A DNA stretch of 64,000 nucleotides, from NCBI RefSeq assembly GCF_011777495.1, contig NZ_JAATJS010000004.1, positions 310,001 through 374,000 of the forward strand, written 5' to 3'. The first letter of the stretch is position 1. Each line of letters opens with the position of its first letter. Source of the DNA: Microvirga terricola. GTDB taxonomy: Bacteria; Pseudomonadota; Alphaproteobacteria; Rhizobiales; Beijerinckiaceae. Positions 10,693 through 19,634 of the stretch are shown piece after piece. A model generated the notes under the pieces. The model did no database searches, was not told where the DNA came from, and worked only from the letters and a program-made list of their open reading frames with translations. Made by a program: the position numbers and the translations under genes.

Positions 10693-12048
10693 GTGAGCCG
10701 CTTCAACCCTTTCCGAGCATGGCGCTTCACCGCGATGCTTTTGGGTTTGGCTCTTCTGGCCGGGTGTGGGTTTTCCACCGATGCGGAGCAGACGCGGGTC
10801 TGCCGCACCGCCCTGCCCGCCCTGAACCCCGGCGCGCGGATCACCGTGGAGCGCGTACAGGAAGGCCCGGTTCCGCGCAGCCTGCGCGTCATTTACGTGG
10901 CCGAATACCCGCACCGCCCGCCGCTGGACCGATACGTCATCTGCCGCTTCGCCGCGGCTGGTCTTTCCCCGAACAAGGCGGAACTCACTGACATCGCGAC
11001 CGAGGAAGGGCCGATTTCAGGGGCGAACCTCTACTTCCTCAAGCACTACTACATCGACAGCCCCGAGGGCGTCGCGAACGATCCCGGCAGCAAACCCGAC
11101 GCCAACGTTCTGGAGATCCCCGAAAGCGTCGCCTATTCCGCGCAGCAGCTTCTCGTCAGCCTGCCCCGCACCGCCATCTACGCCCTGCTCGCGGTGGCCT
11201 ATGCGCTGATCTTCGGCCTGAGCGGGCGCATCAACCTCGCCTTCGGTGAACTCGCCGCCGTCGGATCGGCGGCAACAGTTGCAGGAGCTTCCATCGTGCT
11301 CGCATCGGGCGGAAGCTCTCCCCTCCTCGGCCTTGCGGTCGGTCTGGCAGCCGCACTTTCTGCAGGCGCCATCCACAGCGCCGTCGGCGGATATTTCACC
11401 ATCGCCCGCGTGAAGGCCGCAAGCACTCAGCCAAGCCTGATCGCGACGGTCGGCCTGTCGCTCTTTCTTATGGAATACTTAAGGCTCGTGCAGAGCCCCG
11501 TCACCGTCTGGCTGCCGCCGATCTGGTCCACGGCCTGGCCTCTGGCACGGTCGGGTGATTTTCTCGTCAGCCTCACGCCGATCACCGTCATCTCATCCGG
11601 CATCGGCCTTTTGGTGGCCCTCGGCCTTCTCTGGCTCATGCGCTCCACATCGTTCGGACGATCCTGGCGGGCCTATGCGGACGATGCCAAGGCCGCGGCG
11701 CTCTTTGGCGTCAACGCGCCTCGCCTGCTCATCCAAACCCTCGCACTCGCAGGGGCAATGGCGGCCCTCTCCGGCATGCTGGTCGTCGCCCAATATGGGG
11801 GGCTGGGCTTCGCGGGCGGGTTCCAATACGGCCTCAAGGCGCTGATCGCCGCCGTCATCGGCGGCATCGGCTCTATCCCCGGCGCATTGCTCGGCGGCGT
11901 GGCGGTGGGATTGTTTGAAACAGTGTGGTCGGCTTATCTACCCATAGAAGCGCGCGACATGGCTCTTTACGCCGCGTTGATCGTTTTCCTGATCTTTCGT
12001 CCGGGCGGCCTGCTCGGCTTGAAGGATCCAACACCACGGCCCGTCTAA
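10693..12048 (+). CDS. LivH-type branched-chain amino acid ABC permease with an N-terminal lipoprotein-like domain
   Basis: A 451-residue protein. Residues 1-25 look like a lipoprotein signal with lipobox LLAGC. About 125 soluble residues follow, then a membrane domain from about residue 155 with many helices and LivH hallmarks: YALLAVAYALIFGLSGRINLAFGE near the start, WRAYADDAKAAALFGVN in the cytoplasmic EAA-like loop, and GGIGSIPGALLGG near the C-terminus. No ATPase, partner permease or binding protein lies nearby. The GTG at 10693 gives the complete signal; an ATG at 10735 would shorten it. Substrate unknown. It follows hemB by 17 bases. Confidence 0.85.
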   Translation: MSRFNPFRAWRFTAMLLGLALLAGCGFSTDAEQTRVCRTALPALNPGARITVERVQEGPVPRSLRVIYVAEYPHRPPLDRYVICRFAAAGLSPNKAELTDIATEEGPISGANLYFLKHYYIDSPEGVANDPGSKPDANVLEIPESVAYSAQQLLVSLPRTAIYALLAVAYALIFGLSGRINLAFGELAAVGSAATVAGASIVLASGGSSPLLGLAVGLAAALSAGAIHSAVGGYFTIARVKAASTQPSLIATVGLSLFLMEYLRLVQSPVTVWLPPIWSTAWPLARSGDFLVSLTPITVISSGIGLLVALGLLWLMRSTSFGRSWRAYADDAKAAALFGVNAPRLLIQTLALAGAMAALSGMLVVAQYGGLGFAGGFQYGLKALIAAVIGGIGSIPGALLGGVAVGLFETVWSAYLPIEARDMALYAALIVFLIFRPGGLLGLKDPTPRPV

Positions 12049-12064
12049 GGGCGGCGACTGCAAC

Positions 12065-12070
12065 CGGAGG
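12065..12070 (+). promoter_or_regulatory. Ribosome binding site fixing a TTG start
   Basis: CGGAGG lies six bases before the TTG at 12077. It is the best Shine-Dalgarno match near the 5' end of the threonine ammonia-lyase gene, and no in-frame ATG is available before the conserved domain begins. Confidence 0.7.
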
Positions 12071-12076
12071 CCAATC

Positions 12077-13318
12077 TTGGCAAACTACGCCATCACCATC
12101 GACGACGTTAAACGCGCTGCGAGCACGATCCAGGGGCAAGTCCTGCGGACGCCTCTCGTCCCGGCTCCCCGCCTCTCGCAGCTCACCGGCGCGACCGTCT
12201 TTGTGAAGCATGAGAACATGCAGCCGACCGGTTCCTTCAAGGAGCGCGGAGCCGTCTCGAAGCTGGAGAGCCTGACGCCGGAAGAGCGCAAACGCGGCGT
12301 CATCGCCATGTCGGCCGGCAACCACGCCCAGGCAGTCGCCTATCACGCGACGCGCCTTGGCATCCCCTCCACCATCGTCATGCCGGAAACCGCTCCGCTG
12401 GTGAAGGCGGAGAACACCCGCGCCTATGGCGCGCGCGTGATCCTTTACGGCGAGACCCTCTATGAATCTGCCGACCGCGCCCGGCAGATCGCGGCAGAGG
12501 AAGGCCTCGTCTTCGTCCACCCCTATGATGATCCGAAGATCATGGCCGGCCAGGGCACTATCGGCCTCGAAATGCTCACCGACGTGCCGGACCTCGATCA
12601 GATCATCGTCCCTATCGGCGGTGGCGGCCTCATTGCCGGCATCACGGTTGCCGCCAAGGCGCTCAAGCCCTCCATCGAGATCATCGGGGTCGAGGCGGCG
12701 CTCTACCCGTCGTTCCAGAACGTGATCAAGCACGAGGACCGCCCTATCGGCGGCGCGACGCTGGCCGAGGGCATTGCAGTCAAGGCGGTCGGCCAGCTCC
12801 CGCTTCCCATTGTCAAGGATCTCGTCTCCGAGATCATCTTGGTGGAGGAGCCGCTGATCGAGCGCGCAGTCAACGCGTTCGCCACTCTGCAGCGGACCAT
12901 GGCCGAGGGTGCGGGCGCCGCCGGTCTTGCCGCCATGCTCGCGAAACCTGAGCGCTTCACCGGCAAGCGGGTCGGCGTGGTGCTTTGCGGCGGCAATATC
13001 GACGCGCGCATTCTCGCCTCGGTGATGGTGCGCGAGCTGGAGCGCGACGACCGTATCACCTCATTCCGCATCACCTCGCAGGACCGCCCCGGCCTTCTTG
13101 GCCGCGTCGCAAGCCGCCTCGGCGAGCTTGGCGCGAACATTCTGGAAGTGTCGCATGGGCGTCTTTTCCTCGACGTTCCGGCCAAGGGCGTTTCCATCGA
13201 CATCACCATCGAAACGCGCGACAGAAAGCATACATTGGAGGTGTTCGAAGCCCTGGCGGCTGACGGACTGGCCCCCCAGCGGATCGACCAGCGGTGCCTG
13301 TCCGAGAGCGCGTATTGA
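12077..13318 (+). CDS. Threonine ammonia-lyase with C-terminal ACT domain
   Basis: Deaminates threonine to 2-oxobutyrate using PLP. The 413-residue protein has the PLP lysine in [10 protein letters not shown] (Lys 55), the substrate loop SAGNHAQ near residue 75, and the phosphate-binding GGGGL near residue 178. A single ACT domain spans roughly residues 325-405 ([19 protein letters not shown]), unlike the two ACT-like modules of biosynthetic IlvA. Start is TTG at 12077, supported by CGGAGG. It could be annotated as tdcB or ilvA; I leave the symbol open because both names are used for this architecture. Confidence 0.93.
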   Translation: MANYAITIDDVKRAASTIQGQVLRTPLVPAPRLSQLTGATVFVKHENMQPTGSFKERGAVSKLESLTPEERKRGVIAMSAGNHAQAVAYHATRLGIPSTIVMPETAPLVKAENTRAYGARVILYGETLYESADRARQIAAEEGLVFVHPYDDPKIMAGQGTIGLEMLTDVPDLDQIIVPIGGGGLIAGITVAAKALKPSIEIIGVEAALYPSFQNVIKHEDRPIGGATLAEGIAVKAVGQLPLPIVKDLVSEIILVEEPLIERAVNAFATLQRTMAEGAGAAGLAAMLAKPERFTGKRVGVVLCGGNIDARILASVMVRELERDDRITSFRITSQDRPGLLGRVASRLGELGANILEVSHGRLFLDVPAKGVSIDITIETRDRKHTLEVFEALAADGLAPQRIDQRCLSESAY

Positions 13319-13328
13319 GGAGACGACG

Positions 13329-13814
13329 ATGACCAATGGGCCCACCGTACCGAGCATGTACTATCGGCCTGAAGTGCTGGACTGGCGCCTGACGCGCGGC
13401 GTCGTAAGCCGCCGGTTCTGGGCTTACCTGGTTGATCTGGTGGTCATCGCGCTTTGGGTGCTCTTCCTGTTCTTCGCGCTGGTGATCCTCGGACCCTTTA
13501 CGCTTGGATTGACGTGGCTGCTGATGCTGATCGGCTTACCCGTCGTGGCCCTGACCTTTGTGATCTACAACGCGGTTACCATCGGCGGCCCTTCGCAGGC
13601 GACGGTCGGGATGCGGATGGTGGGCCTGCGCGTGATCGATGCCTACAGCGGAGGCCGTCCTTCCATGCTCGCGGCAGCGGTCCATGCGCTGCTGTTCTAC
13701 GTGGCCGCTTCGACTTTCCTCCTGTGGGCAGGCGACATTCTCGTCGGTCTGTTTCGCGACGACCGGCGCTTCGCGCGCGATCTCCTGACGGGCCTCACGG
13801 TCATCCGCCCGTGA
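13329..13814 (+). CDS. RDD family membrane protein
   Basis: A 161-residue protein with about three to four membrane helices. The RDD signature (Arg then Asp in the first helix, then Asp later) is visible as RRFWAYLVDLVVIALW near residue 29, followed by GGPSQATVGMRMVGLRVID and a late DDRRFARDLLTG segment. Some members have been linked to ion transport, but no specific function follows here. GAGGAG six bases before ATG 13329 fixes the start; the open frame extending upstream is a shadow of the threonine ammonia-lyase gene, which ends 10 bases earlier. Confidence 0.87.
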   Translation: MTNGPTVPSMYYRPEVLDWRLTRGVVSRRFWAYLVDLVVIALWVLFLFFALVILGPFTLGLTWLLMLIGLPVVALTFVIYNAVTIGGPSQATVGMRMVGLRVIDAYSGGRPSMLAAAVHALLFYVAASTFLLWAGDILVGLFRDDRRFARDLLTGLTVIRP

Positions 13815-13920
13815 GACCCGCCTGCGGCATCCGGGGCCTCTTTTTCTGGACGAGCCCGGCACCAATGTTATCCTTGGGCGTTGAGTCGACGCTCAAGGTT
13901 CCACCACAGGGCGATTAAGC

Positions 13921-14667
13921 GTGACGAGCCAGCCGCGCGATGCACCGCAGTTCTATCTGACATCCCCCTCCGCCTGCCCCTACCTGCCCGGTCGGGAGGA
14001 GCGGAAGGTGTTCACGCACATCGTCGGCCGCCGCAGCCGGGAGCTGAACGAGATTCTGACCCAGGGCGGGTTTCGCCGCTCCCAGACCATTGCCTATCGC
14101 CCAGCCTGCGACGCCTGCCGCGCCTGCGTTTCCGTGCGCGTGCTGACCGACGAGTTCGAACCGTCGGAGAATCTCAAGCGGGTGTTGAAGGCCAATGAGG
14201 ACCTGATGGGCGTCGCTCTCCCCAACCGACCGACCTCCGAACAATACTCGCTCTTCCGCCGCTATCTCGACGCGCGTCACACTGACGGCGGCATGGCCGA
14301 CATGACCGTGCTCGACTATTCGATGATGATCGAGGACAGCCACGTCGACACGCAGCTTATCGAATACCGCCGCCGCGGCATCGATAGTGGCATCACCGGC
14401 AAGGGCGCCGGAGACCTCATCGCCGCCTGTCTGACCGATGTGATGAGCGATGGCCTGTCGATGGTCTATTCGTTCTACGATCCCGATATGCATGATCGCA
14501 GCCTCGGCACCTTCATGATCCTCGACCACATCCGCCGCGCGCGGACAATGGGGCTGCCCTTCCTCTATCTCGGTTATTGGGTCGAGGGCTCGAAGAAGAT
14601 GGCCTACAAGGCCCGTTTCAAGCCGCAGGAGCGGCTTCTGGCCGAGGGCTGGGTACGGGTGGACTAA
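13921..14667 (+). CDS. bpt: Aspartate/glutamate leucyltransferase (Bpt)
   Basis: Transfers leucine from Leu-tRNA to proteins beginning with Asp or Glu, marking them for ClpSAP degradation (bacterial N-end rule). The 248-residue protein has the family blocks [13 protein letters not shown] near residue 19, the cysteine cluster [12 protein letters not shown] near 63 (shared with eukaryotic Ate1), and the GNAT-like end [30 protein letters not shown]. Start is GTG at 13921; the usual N-terminus [14 protein letters not shown] begins about ten residues later. It lies downstream of the RDD gene with a gap of about 105 bases. Confidence 0.94.
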   Translation: MTSQPRDAPQFYLTSPSACPYLPGREERKVFTHIVGRRSRELNEILTQGGFRRSQTIAYRPACDACRACVSVRVLTDEFEPSENLKRVLKANEDLMGVALPNRPTSEQYSLFRRYLDARHTDGGMADMTVLDYSMMIEDSHVDTQLIEYRRRGIDSGITGKGAGDLIAACLTDVMSDGLSMVYSFYDPDMHDRSLGTFMILDHIRRARTMGLPFLYLGYWVEGSKKMAYKARFKPQERLLAEGWVRVD

Positions 14668-14798
14668 ACGCGGCGCCAGATGCCAGTGCCGCAGTCGGAA
14701 CACAGGACGATTGATCGCGCGGCATCACCGCGTCGTGTTGGAACTGGCTTTCATTCCCATGGTTGAGCCTACGCATTCGTCGATGCGTGATGCCTGCC

Positions 14799-14805
14799 AA
14801 GGAGG
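14799..14805 (+). promoter_or_regulatory. Strong ribosome binding site choosing ATG 14811
   Basis: AAGGAGG, a perfect Shine-Dalgarno sequence, ends five bases before ATG 14811. It rules out the longer alternative beginning with GTG at 14763, which has no comparable site. Confidence 0.75.
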
Positions 14806-14810
14806 CGGCC

Positions 14811-16052
14811 ATGTCGTTGCGCTCGGATTTGGGTGAACTGACCCCTCAGCAGCGGAAAGTCATCGTCGCAAGCTACCTGGGATGGACCCTCGACGCCTTC
14901 GACTTCTTCCTCCTCGTCTTCGTCATCAAGGATATCGCGGCGGAATTCTCCACCACCATCGAGGGCGTGACCATCGCCATTCTGCTGACTCTGGCGATGC
15001 GTCCGGTCGGCGCTCTCCTGTTCGGGCTCGCGGCCGATCGCTGGGGGCGTCGGCCCACCCTGATGGCGAACATCCTGCTTTATTCCGGCGTCGAATTCGC
15101 CTCCGGTCTTTCGCCCAACCTGACAGTCCTCATCATCCTGCGGGCGATCTACGGCATCGCCATGGGCGGCGAATGGGGCGTCGGTGCATCGCTCGCGATG
15201 GAAACCATTCCGGTCAAGATCCGGGGCCTGATCTCGGGTGTTCTTCAGGCCGGCTACCCATCGGGCTATCTCATCGCCTCGCTCGTGTTCTTCCTGCTCT
15301 TCTCCACCATCGGCTGGCGCGGCATGTTCTTCGTCGGCGCGGCCCCTGCTCTGCTCGTCCTCTACATCCGCAGTCATGTGGAGGAATCGCCAGTCTTCCT
15401 GGCGAGGCAAATGGAAGAAGCACGGCCGAACCTGTGGCAGGTCGTGCGCAGCAATCTGCGCCTCGCGATCTGGGCGATCCTGCTGATGACCGCCTTCAAC
15501 CTCTTCAGTCACGGCACCCAGGACCTTTATCCGACCTTCCTGCAGGTGCAGCGCGGCTTCGACACCCATACCGTCGGGCTCATCGCCATCGTGTTCAACA
15601 TCGGCGCGATCATCGGCGGTCTGACATTCGGTCACCTGTCCGATTTGATCGGGAGACGCACCGCCATCGTGATTGCGGCGCTCTGCGCCATTCCGATGAT
15701 CTGGCCCTGGGCCTACGGCTCAACGCCGGTCGTGCTCGCCATCGGCGCATTCCTGATCCAGTTTTTCGTGCAGGGTGCGTGGGGCGTCGTGCCGGTTCAT
15801 CTCAACGAGCTGTCGCCCGATGAGGTGCGCGGCACGTTCCCCGGCGTGGTCTATCAGCTCGGCAATCTGCTCGCCTCGGCGAATGCCACCATGCAGGCGA
15901 GCATCGCCGTGCACAACAACGGCGACTACGCCTATGCGCTGGCTCTCGTCGCCGGAATCGTCGGCGTCATTGTCGCCCTTCTTGCCGGGTTCGGATTCGA
16001 GGCAAAGGGTGTCCATTTCGGACCGGCACACACGCGGGAAGCGGCTGCCTGA
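14811..16052 (+). CDS. MFS transporter, metabolite:H+ symporter type
   Basis: A 413-residue, probably 12-helix secondary transporter. Features: LGWTLDAFDFFLLVFV in TM1, motif A as GLAADRWGRRPTL between TM2 and TM3, the repeat of motif A as GHLSDLIGRRTAI between TM8 and TM9, and GGEWGVGASLAMET in TM5, which is typical of the sugar/organic-acid symporter branch related to NanT and the MHS family. Substrate is unknown; an aromatic acid or carboxylate is possible but only a guess. AAGGAGG fixes the start. It appears to be a single-gene unit. Confidence 0.88.
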   Translation: MSLRSDLGELTPQQRKVIVASYLGWTLDAFDFFLLVFVIKDIAAEFSTTIEGVTIAILLTLAMRPVGALLFGLAADRWGRRPTLMANILLYSGVEFASGLSPNLTVLIILRAIYGIAMGGEWGVGASLAMETIPVKIRGLISGVLQAGYPSGYLIASLVFFLLFSTIGWRGMFFVGAAPALLVLYIRSHVEESPVFLARQMEEARPNLWQVVRSNLRLAIWAILLMTAFNLFSHGTQDLYPTFLQVQRGFDTHTVGLIAIVFNIGAIIGGLTFGHLSDLIGRRTAIVIAALCAIPMIWPWAYGSTPVVLAIGAFLIQFFVQGAWGVVPVHLNELSPDEVRGTFPGVVYQLGNLLASANATMQASIAVHNNGDYAYALALVAGIVGVIVALLAGFGFEAKGVHFGPAHTREAAA

Positions 16053-16071
16053 GCCTCGGCACGATCTGCCA

Positions 16072-16365
16072 TCAAGTCAGAAAGCGCATCGCCACGAAGA
16101 CGGCTCCTGCGAGCGCGGGGACCGCAAGCAGGACAAAGGCCAACATGACGCGGTCATTCTGAAACACAGTTTTTGCCGCGATGATCGCCGCAAGGCTCGC
16201 GAGCGTGAGCAAGATCATTCCGCCCACGAACGCCCACGCCTGCCACCGGCTCTGCGAGCCTGGCGCATCGAAGGCCATAACCGACAGGGCCGCGCCGATC
16301 AGCGTCCCGATCCATCCGCAGACCGCCAACACAAGTGTCATCTTGAAGGCGATCTGCACCAACAT
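16072..16365 (-). CDS. Small membrane protein of unknown function
   Basis: A 97-residue hydrophobic protein with three likely helices: residues about 8-31 (LVLAVCGWIGTLIGAALSVM), 43-65 (AWAFVGGMILLTLASLAAII) and 73-93 (VMLAFVLLAVPALAGAVFVA). I do not recognise the family. It is on the minus strand between a plus-strand MFS gene, which ends 19 bases away, and parC, whose stop lies further along. Its codon choice is like its neighbours, with G/C-rich third positions, so it is likely real. Confidence 0.6.
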   Translation of the reverse strand: MLVQIAFKMTLVLAVCGWIGTLIGAALSVMAFDAPGSQSRWQAWAFVGGMILLTLASLAAIIAAKTVFQNDRVMLAFVLLAVPALAGAVFVAMRFLT

Positions 16366-16401
16366 GCCTGACTTGCCCCTTCTGCCGGATGAGTTATTGC
16401 C

Positions 16402-18645
16402 TCACTCGAACTTGTTCGAGCGCGGGAACCCCTTCGGCGGCAGGCGTCCGGCCTCGGCGCGGTTGCCGATCCATTCGGTCAGGTCGGCCTTCTCCACGGT
16501 CCAGGTCCGGCCCGAAGTGTCCTTCCAGGTCAGGCCATCGCTCATCGCGAAAACCTTCGCGTCGGAAATGCCGCCGTCCTTGTAGCGCTGGAGCCGCACG
16601 CCCTTGCCGCGTGTCATCTCGGGCATCTGGTTGAGCGGGAAGACCAGAAGCTTCCGGTTCTCGCCGACAATGGCGACATGGTCGCCTGATGCCTCCGCAC
16701 AGATGACCGCCTTGGCGGGCGCATCGAGATTGAGGATCTGCTTGCCCTTGCGGGTATTGGCGATGACATCGTCGGAAGGAACAATGAACCCGCGTCCGTC
16801 AGTACCGGCGACCAAAAGCTTCGTGCCCGCCTTGTACGGGAACGCGGCGATGAAATCCTCGCCCTCTTCCAGATCGACCATGAGGCGGATCGGATCGCCG
16901 AAGCCACGGCCGCCCGGAAGCTTGGACGCGTCGAGCGTGAAGAAGCGCCCGTTCGTCGCCACCACGATGATCTTCGAGGTCGTCTCCGCGAAGAACGCGG
17001 TCTTGAGGCTGTCGTCGCCCTTGAATTGCACGCTGGAAGTATCCGCGACGTGGCCCTTCATGGCGCGGATCCAGCCCTTTTCGGACACGATCACGGTGAT
17101 CGGCTCGCGCTCGACCATGGCTTCCGCAAAGTCGATGTCGGAGGTGTCCGGCGCTTCCGCGAAGGTGGTGCGGCGTTTGCCGAGAGCTGTCTCCGGCCCG
17201 AAGGTCTTGCGGACTTCCTTGATCTCCCACGCGACCGTCTTCCACTGCACCTTTTCGGAGCCGAGCAGGTCTTCGATGGTCGCTTTCTCGTCTTGCAAGC
17301 TCTTCTGCTCGCGCTTCAACTCCATCTCCTCGAGCTTGCGTAAGCTACGCAAACGCGTGTCGAGGATGGCGTTGGCCTGAACCTCGGTGAGCTTGAAGAC
17401 GCGCATCAGCTCGACCTTTGGCTCGTCCTCCTCCCGGATGATTTTGATCACCCGGTCGAGATCGAGATAGACGATGAGCAAGCCGCCCAAGATTTCGAGG
17501 CGCTTGTCGATGGCGTTGAGGCGGAACTGCGAGCGGCGCAGCAGCACGTCGCGGCGATGATCGAGCCATTCGCGCAGGCACTCGGCGAGGCCCAGCACCT
17601 TCGGCACCTTGCCGCCGGCGAGCACGTTCACGTTCATCGGAATGCGGCTTTCAAGCTCAGTCAGCTTGAACAGCGATTCCATGAGGATGATGGGATCGAC
17701 CGTGCGCGAGCGCGGCTCCAGGACGACGCGGATGTCCTCTGCGGATTCATCGCGCACGTCGGCGAGAAGCGGCAGCTTCTTGTCTTGCAGAAGCTCGGCG
17801 ATCTTTTCGATCAGCCGCGACTTCGGCACCGAATAGGGAATTTCGGTGACAACGATGTTCCACAGGCCCCTGCCCGCCTCTTCCTTGTGCCAGCGCGCGC
17901 GGACGCGGAAGGAGCCGCGACCGGTGAGATAGGTGTCGGCAATGGAAGAAGGCGTATCGACGATAATGCCGCCGGTCGGCAGATCCGGCCCCGGCACGAA
18001 TTTCAGCAATTGATCGGACGCCGCCGTGGGGTGGCTAATGAGATGCAGCGCCGCATCACAGAGTTCCGCCGCGTTGTGCGGCGGGATCGAGGTCGCCATA
18101 CCGACCGCGATGCCCTGCGATCCATTGGCGAGCAGGTTCGGGAACGCCGCCGGGAGCACGATCGGCTCCTCGTTCGCCTGATCGTAGGTCTCGCGGAAAT
18201 CGACGGAATCCTCATCGATGCCATCGAGCAGAAGCCGCGCGACTTCCGTCAGGCGCGCCTCGGTGTAGCGCATGGCGGCGGCGTTATCGCCGTCGATATT
18301 GCCAAAATTGCCCTGCCCCTCCGCCAGCGGATAGCGCTGTGCGAAATCCTGCGCCATGCGCACGAGAGCGTCATAGATCGATTGGTCGCCGTGCGGGTGA
18401 TATTGACCCATGACGTCGCCGACGATGCGGGCGCATTTCTTCGGTGCGGAGCGCGGATCGAGGCGCAACAGGCGCATGGCGTGCAGGATGCGGCGGTGGA
18501 CGGGCTTCAAGCCGTCGCGCGCGTCCGGAAGCGCCCGGTGCATGATGGTGGAGAGCGCATAGGCAAGGTAGCGCTCTTCCAGCGCGTCCTTGAGATTGAC
18601 GTTTTCAATCTCTCCGCCGGAGGGCGGATTGACCGGCTTACCCAT
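16402..18645 (-). CDS. parC: DNA topoisomerase IV subunit A
   Basis: Breaks and rejoins DNA to decatenate daughter chromosomes, with ParE. The 747-residue protein has the catalytic tyrosine in [10 protein letters not shown] (Tyr 127), the helix-turn-helix region [10 protein letters not shown] near residue 48, and a C-terminal beta-pinwheel. The quinolone-determining segment reads [17 protein letters not shown]: the position equivalent to E. coli Ser80 is Gln 88 and that equivalent to Glu84 is Asp 92. The short C-terminal domain and lack of a GyrA box favour ParC over GyrA. It lies downstream of recO on the same strand. Confidence 0.95.
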   Translation of the reverse strand: MGKPVNPPSGGEIENVNLKDALEERYLAYALSTIMHRALPDARDGLKPVHRRILHAMRLLRLDPRSAPKKCARIVGDVMGQYHPHGDQSIYDALVRMAQDFAQRYPLAEGQGNFGNIDGDNAAAMRYTEARLTEVARLLLDGIDEDSVDFRETYDQANEEPIVLPAAFPNLLANGSQGIAVGMATSIPPHNAAELCDAALHLISHPTAASDQLLKFVPGPDLPTGGIIVDTPSSIADTYLTGRGSFRVRARWHKEEAGRGLWNIVVTEIPYSVPKSRLIEKIAELLQDKKLPLLADVRDESAEDIRVVLEPRSRTVDPIILMESLFKLTELESRIPMNVNVLAGGKVPKVLGLAECLREWLDHRRDVLLRRSQFRLNAIDKRLEILGGLLIVYLDLDRVIKIIREEDEPKVELMRVFKLTEVQANAILDTRLRSLRKLEEMELKREQKSLQDEKATIEDLLGSEKVQWKTVAWEIKEVRKTFGPETALGKRRTTFAEAPDTSDIDFAEAMVEREPITVIVSEKGWIRAMKGHVADTSSVQFKGDDSLKTAFFAETTSKIIVVATNGRFFTLDASKLPGGRGFGDPIRLMVDLEEGEDFIAAFPYKAGTKLLVAGTDGRGFIVPSDDVIANTRKGKQILNLDAPAKAVICAEASGDHVAIVGENRKLLVFPLNQMPEMTRGKGVRLQRYKDGGISDAKVFAMSDGLTWKDTSGRTWTVEKADLTEWIGNRAEAGRLPPKGFPRSNKFE

Positions 18646-18710
18646 GAACGGAATTCCTCAAAAGCGAATCAGTCATCTTCATTTGAAGCGAGAACATATC
18701 AGAAACGAAT

Positions 18711-19445
18711 TTATGCGTCTTCCGCCGTCGCCAAGGCGATAAGACGCGCCCGCTCCGCTGGCATCGCCTGCCCGCGCGGTTCGAACACGTTCTGATGCAG
18801 GAAGAAATCGGTCAGTGCAAATCCGGCCTTCAGGTCGGCGACGGAGGGCCGGTTCCCTGTGGGGCGACCGATGAGGAAACCGGGCAGCTTGAGCAGCCGA
18901 TCCTTGTAGGGCTCGCCGGCCGCCGTGCTGACGGCCCGGCCGCTCTTCGGTGAAACGTAAGCCAGATCGTCGCTGCGCCCCGTCGCGGCGCAGGAGGCGA
19001 GATCGAGTCCGAAACCGAGATCGGCGAGGAAGGCGAGTTCGAAGCGCACGAAAAACCCCGGCGCGAGGTCGGCGTCGTCGAGGTGGTCCACCAGCAGCTC
19101 CACGGCGTCATAGAGGTTCTGGTGCGGGTCCCGCTCCGGCAGCACGCGTAAAAGATGCGAGAGGGTCGCGAGGCCATAAAGGGCGAAAGGCGCCGCCATG
19201 AGGCGCGAGGCGCGCAAATCGATGCCCTCCACAAGGAAGACACCCAGATGTTCGTCGAGCCGTGCGCGCCAGGTCACCTGCACGCTGTTTCCGGGCTGCA
19301 GCACCGGCTGCTGGGTTTTGGAGCGTCCGCCATGGACAAGGCCCAGATGCCGGCCGTGCTCGCGCGTCATCACCTCAAGGATGACGCTCGTTTCGCCATG
19401 CTTGCGGGCGCCGAGAACAATGCCTTCGTCGGTCCAATGCATCAA
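18711..19445 (-). CDS. recO: DNA repair protein RecO
   Basis: Helps load RecA onto SSB-coated single-stranded DNA in the RecFOR pathway. The 244-residue protein has the N-terminal OB-fold start [19 protein letters not shown] and the segment [12 protein letters not shown] (here [21 protein letters not shown]), followed by [27 protein letters not shown] and a helical C-terminal domain ([15 protein letters not shown]). The zinc cysteines found in some RecO proteins are not conserved here beyond one Cys. Order recO-parC is usual in alphaproteobacteria; here era is separated from recO by a plus-strand gene. Confidence 0.93.
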   Translation of the reverse strand: MMHWTDEGIVLGARKHGETSVILEVMTREHGRHLGLVHGGRSKTQQPVLQPGNSVQVTWRARLDEHLGVFLVEGIDLRASRLMAAPFALYGLATLSHLLRVLPERDPHQNLYDAVELLVDHLDDADLAPGFFVRFELAFLADLGFGLDLASCAATGRSDDLAYVSPKSGRAVSTAAGEPYKDRLLKLPGFLIGRPTGNRPSVADLKAGFALTDFFLHQNVFEPRGQAMPAERARLIALATAEDA

Positions 19446-19634
19446 AAATGGCCTGAGGGGCGCGTTAATTCAGAGGTGAATGTAAGCACCGCCGAAACGT
19501 TTTGCCATCGTTCATCAAGCAGGGAGCAAAGTGCTTCGACACTTAATTGCCATGGTTGGGGACGAGTTCTCGCCAGAGCCGCGCCGAAGAGCTCGGACGC
19601 ACCAAGAATTCATAACATCAAAACTGGGGATACC

